This document shows positions 6,594-8,022 of a stretch of 8,022 nucleotides of DNA, piece by piece. Origin of the DNA: Euryarchaeota archaeon UBA250 (GTDB lineage: Archaea; Thermoplasmatota; Poseidoniia; Poseidoniales; Thalassarchaeaceae). The stretch covers positions 1 to 8,022 of the forward strand of contig DATW01000080.1 in NCBI GenBank assembly GCA_002504845.1, given 5' to 3'. A program made the translations under genes and the position numbers. The notes below the pieces were generated by a model that did not search any database, was not told where the DNA came from, and worked only from the letters and a program-made list of their open reading frames with translations. Every line of letters begins with the position of its first letter. Position 1 is the stretch's first letter.

Positions 6594-8022
6594 CAAAGTG
6601 AATCCATTTACTCAGACATAGTTTGGGATACTGATCGTACGCATTCTGGAGAGATTGTCATCGCGGAGGGAGGGTCGCTGACTATCGAAAATTCAGTGGT
6701 TACGATGGCAGAAGGTTCGCGTATAGTCGTAGATGAAGGCGGGGCATTGATCATAGATGGATCAACGATAACCTCATCTGGTCCTCTCTACGACATAGTC
6801 GGATTCGGATATGGCGCAGGGGAAGACGGGTCTGCATTCTTAATACCGGCTTCAGACTACTCCGAATCATTTACCGCTGTCATCAATGCTGTTGATGAGG
6901 GGTCATTCTTTGGCATGGAGTTCATCGCGGAAAATGGTCAATCAGCCTATGGAAATGAGACAGCAGCTGAGTTGACTTTTGACGCAGGAGATGGCGATAC
7001 GTGGGTAACAGTAACCGGAATCCCATCTGCTTCCATGGGGATATCGGGGGTCGTCATAAATCTGGACTCCGGGGCAGATGACGATTTGATTCATATTCCA
7101 TCATACGATCTTCAAACACGTAACATGCGCCCATACGGGAATCCTAGTTATGAGATTGAGTCGTATGGAGCGGTCCAGATAACATCCAGCGATATCGACA
7201 GGGGCAGATGGGTGATGAATGGGGATACCACGATAACAGGAGGGGCGATCAATGATGCAGGGCCGATATTTGCAACAGAAAACTCAGCCTCCATCTCGAT
7301 CAATGGCACTTTGATCGATGGTAGCCTTGATGATCACGACGTGCGGATGGGTGGTTCGACATCTTCTGACTTCGTGGATGTGGATTGGACGGATGGCCTC
7401 ACAGATCGGTGGGAGAGAAGGGTAGGGACTCAGCAAGTTATTTTCGAAGCCTCGGACGTCGTCTACAGAGTAGATGGGCTTGGTTACAATCAGCAGAATT
7501 CTGGGTCTCAGATAACTGACCAGAACGGTATCGGGACCATCGGCATGGGTGCTGAACGTGTTGTGGAAATAGGATGGGCAGTTGATTCAGAAGAATACTC
7601 GGAATCGCCAGTTTGGTTCGAAGAAGCCGTTCTCGTGACTGAATCATATCGTACCGCATGGAATGCTGACTCCAGCATGGATGACTATGGGGGGAGTCTG
7701 GGGGTTGACTGGAACGTTACGACCATAGATGCTTCCGGAGGCGCCCCAGGCATCATTGAGTGGAACGCCCCCAGTATCTCAATGACATCCATCGAAGGTA
7801 CGGATTCGGATTCTGCGGACATCAATGACGGATGGAATGCCAATGTTACGATTTCAAATGATGGAAATGCGGATGCAGTTGTCTATTTCGTGTGCGATGA
7901 TGCGGATACTGGAGATCGTCAGAGTGTGGGCGACATATACGTAGGCGGGCTTGTTGAGTCGCAATCAGAGTCCGTGTTCCCCATATCTTGGACTCCTCCG
8001 GAAGAGGGGGACTGGGCGTTGG
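6528..8022 (+). CDS. Large secreted surface protein with beta-helix-like and CARDB-like regions (3' end outside window)
   Basis: No specific function recognised. 498 codons are visible and the frame runs off the window. It starts with a signal peptide (MRTFASMLVLT... to ASA|QS, cleavage predicted after residue 22). Residues about 32-84 have the pattern of strands and turns seen in right-handed beta-helix proteins (VWDTD, then EGGSLTIEN and EGGALIIDGS), and a second such stretch is about 208-275. From about residue 415 the sequence resembles a CARDB/immunoglobulin-like domain: NANVTISNDGNADA followed by a strand-rich region ending near FPISWTPPEEGDW. The protein is very acidic and rich in Asp, Gly, Ser and Thr. 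N-X-S/T sites at N143, N259, N396 and N439 make it a plausible substrate of the neighbouring oligosaccharyltransferase. It is likely exported to the cell surface or released. Adhesion or envelope structure is a guess from the domain types. Confidence 0.85.
   Translation, partial: MRTFASMLVLTMLITCSFQASAQSESIYSDIVWDTDRTHSGEIVIAEGGSLTIENSVVTMAEGSRIVVDEGGALIIDGSTITSSGPLYDIVGFGYGAGEDGSAFLIPASDYSESFTAVINAVDEGSFFGMEFIAENGQSAYGNETAAELTFDAGDGDTWVTVTGIPSASMGISGVVINLDSGADDDLIHIPSYDLQTRNMRPYGNPSYEIESYGAVQITSSDIDRGRWVMNGDTTITGGAINDAGPIFATENSASISINGTLIDGSLDDHDVRMGGSTSSDFVDVDWTDGLTDRWERRVGTQQVIFEASDVVYRVDGLGYNQQNSGSQITDQNGIGTIGMGAERVVEIGWAVDSEEYSESPVWFEEAVLVTESYRTAWNADSSMDDYGGSLGVDWNVTTIDASGGAPGIIEWNAPSISMTSIEGTDSDSADINDGWNANVTISNDGNADAVVYFVCDDADTGDRQSVGDIYVGGLVESQSESVFPISWTPPEEGDWAL

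Noticed and set aside
7438..7659. 73-codon minus-strand open frame opposite the secreted protein
   Set aside because: Shadow frame with no motif. The plus-strand frame is continuous and patterned.
1..8022. tRNA, rRNA, CRISPR array, insertion sequence or prophage signals
   Set aside because: No direct-repeat spacing, transposase or integrase motif, or tRNA-like cloverleaf stretch was seen. Almost all bases are assigned to four coding genes.

Overview
The window looks like chromosomal DNA of a planktonic archaeon of moderate GC content. An archaea-specific ether-lipid enzyme (CDP-archaeol synthase) and an AglB/STT3-type oligosaccharyltransferase establish Archaea. A marine Euryarchaeota placement (Marine Group II / Poseidoniales-like) is my inference from gene style: very large secreted beta-rich proteins, Shine-Dalgarno-like starts and compact spacing. 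It has not been tested by phylogeny. No rRNA, tRNA, CRISPR array, insertion sequence or long repeat was seen.

Layout: about 97% of the window is coding. Three genes are read leftwards and one is read rightwards. From right to left on the minus strand they are carS (CDP-archaeol synthase, 6448-5771), purD (phosphoribosylamine-glycine ligase, 5732-4443) and a giant STT3/AglB oligosaccharyltransferase (4358 to beyond base 1). The STT3 gene occupies more than half of the window and its 3' end is missing. An 84-bp gap between purD and STT3 holds a TATA-like element, a short perfect dyad and a Shine-Dalgarno-like site. Diverging from carS across a 79-bp gap is a plus-strand gene (6528 to beyond 8022). 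It encodes a secreted protein with a signal peptide, beta-helix-like stretches and a CARDB-like domain, and its 3' end is also missing.

How they fit together: CarS activates the archaeal lipid precursor for phospholipid head-group attachment. STT3/AglB transfers lipid-linked glycans onto Asn-X-Ser/Thr sites of exported proteins. The divergent protein is an exported protein carrying four such sites in the visible part, so the region has a cell-envelope theme. PurD is a purine housekeeping enzyme that shares the transcription unit with carS without an obvious functional link.

The most unusual point is the architecture of the STT3 protein. About 340 residues with roughly ten hydrophobic segments precede the point where the canonical STT3 fold begins, and more than 600 residues follow the last membrane helix, making at least 1452 residues in total. 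Apart from this the region reads as an ordinary core-genome segment. I did not find convincing evidence of a new multi-gene system.
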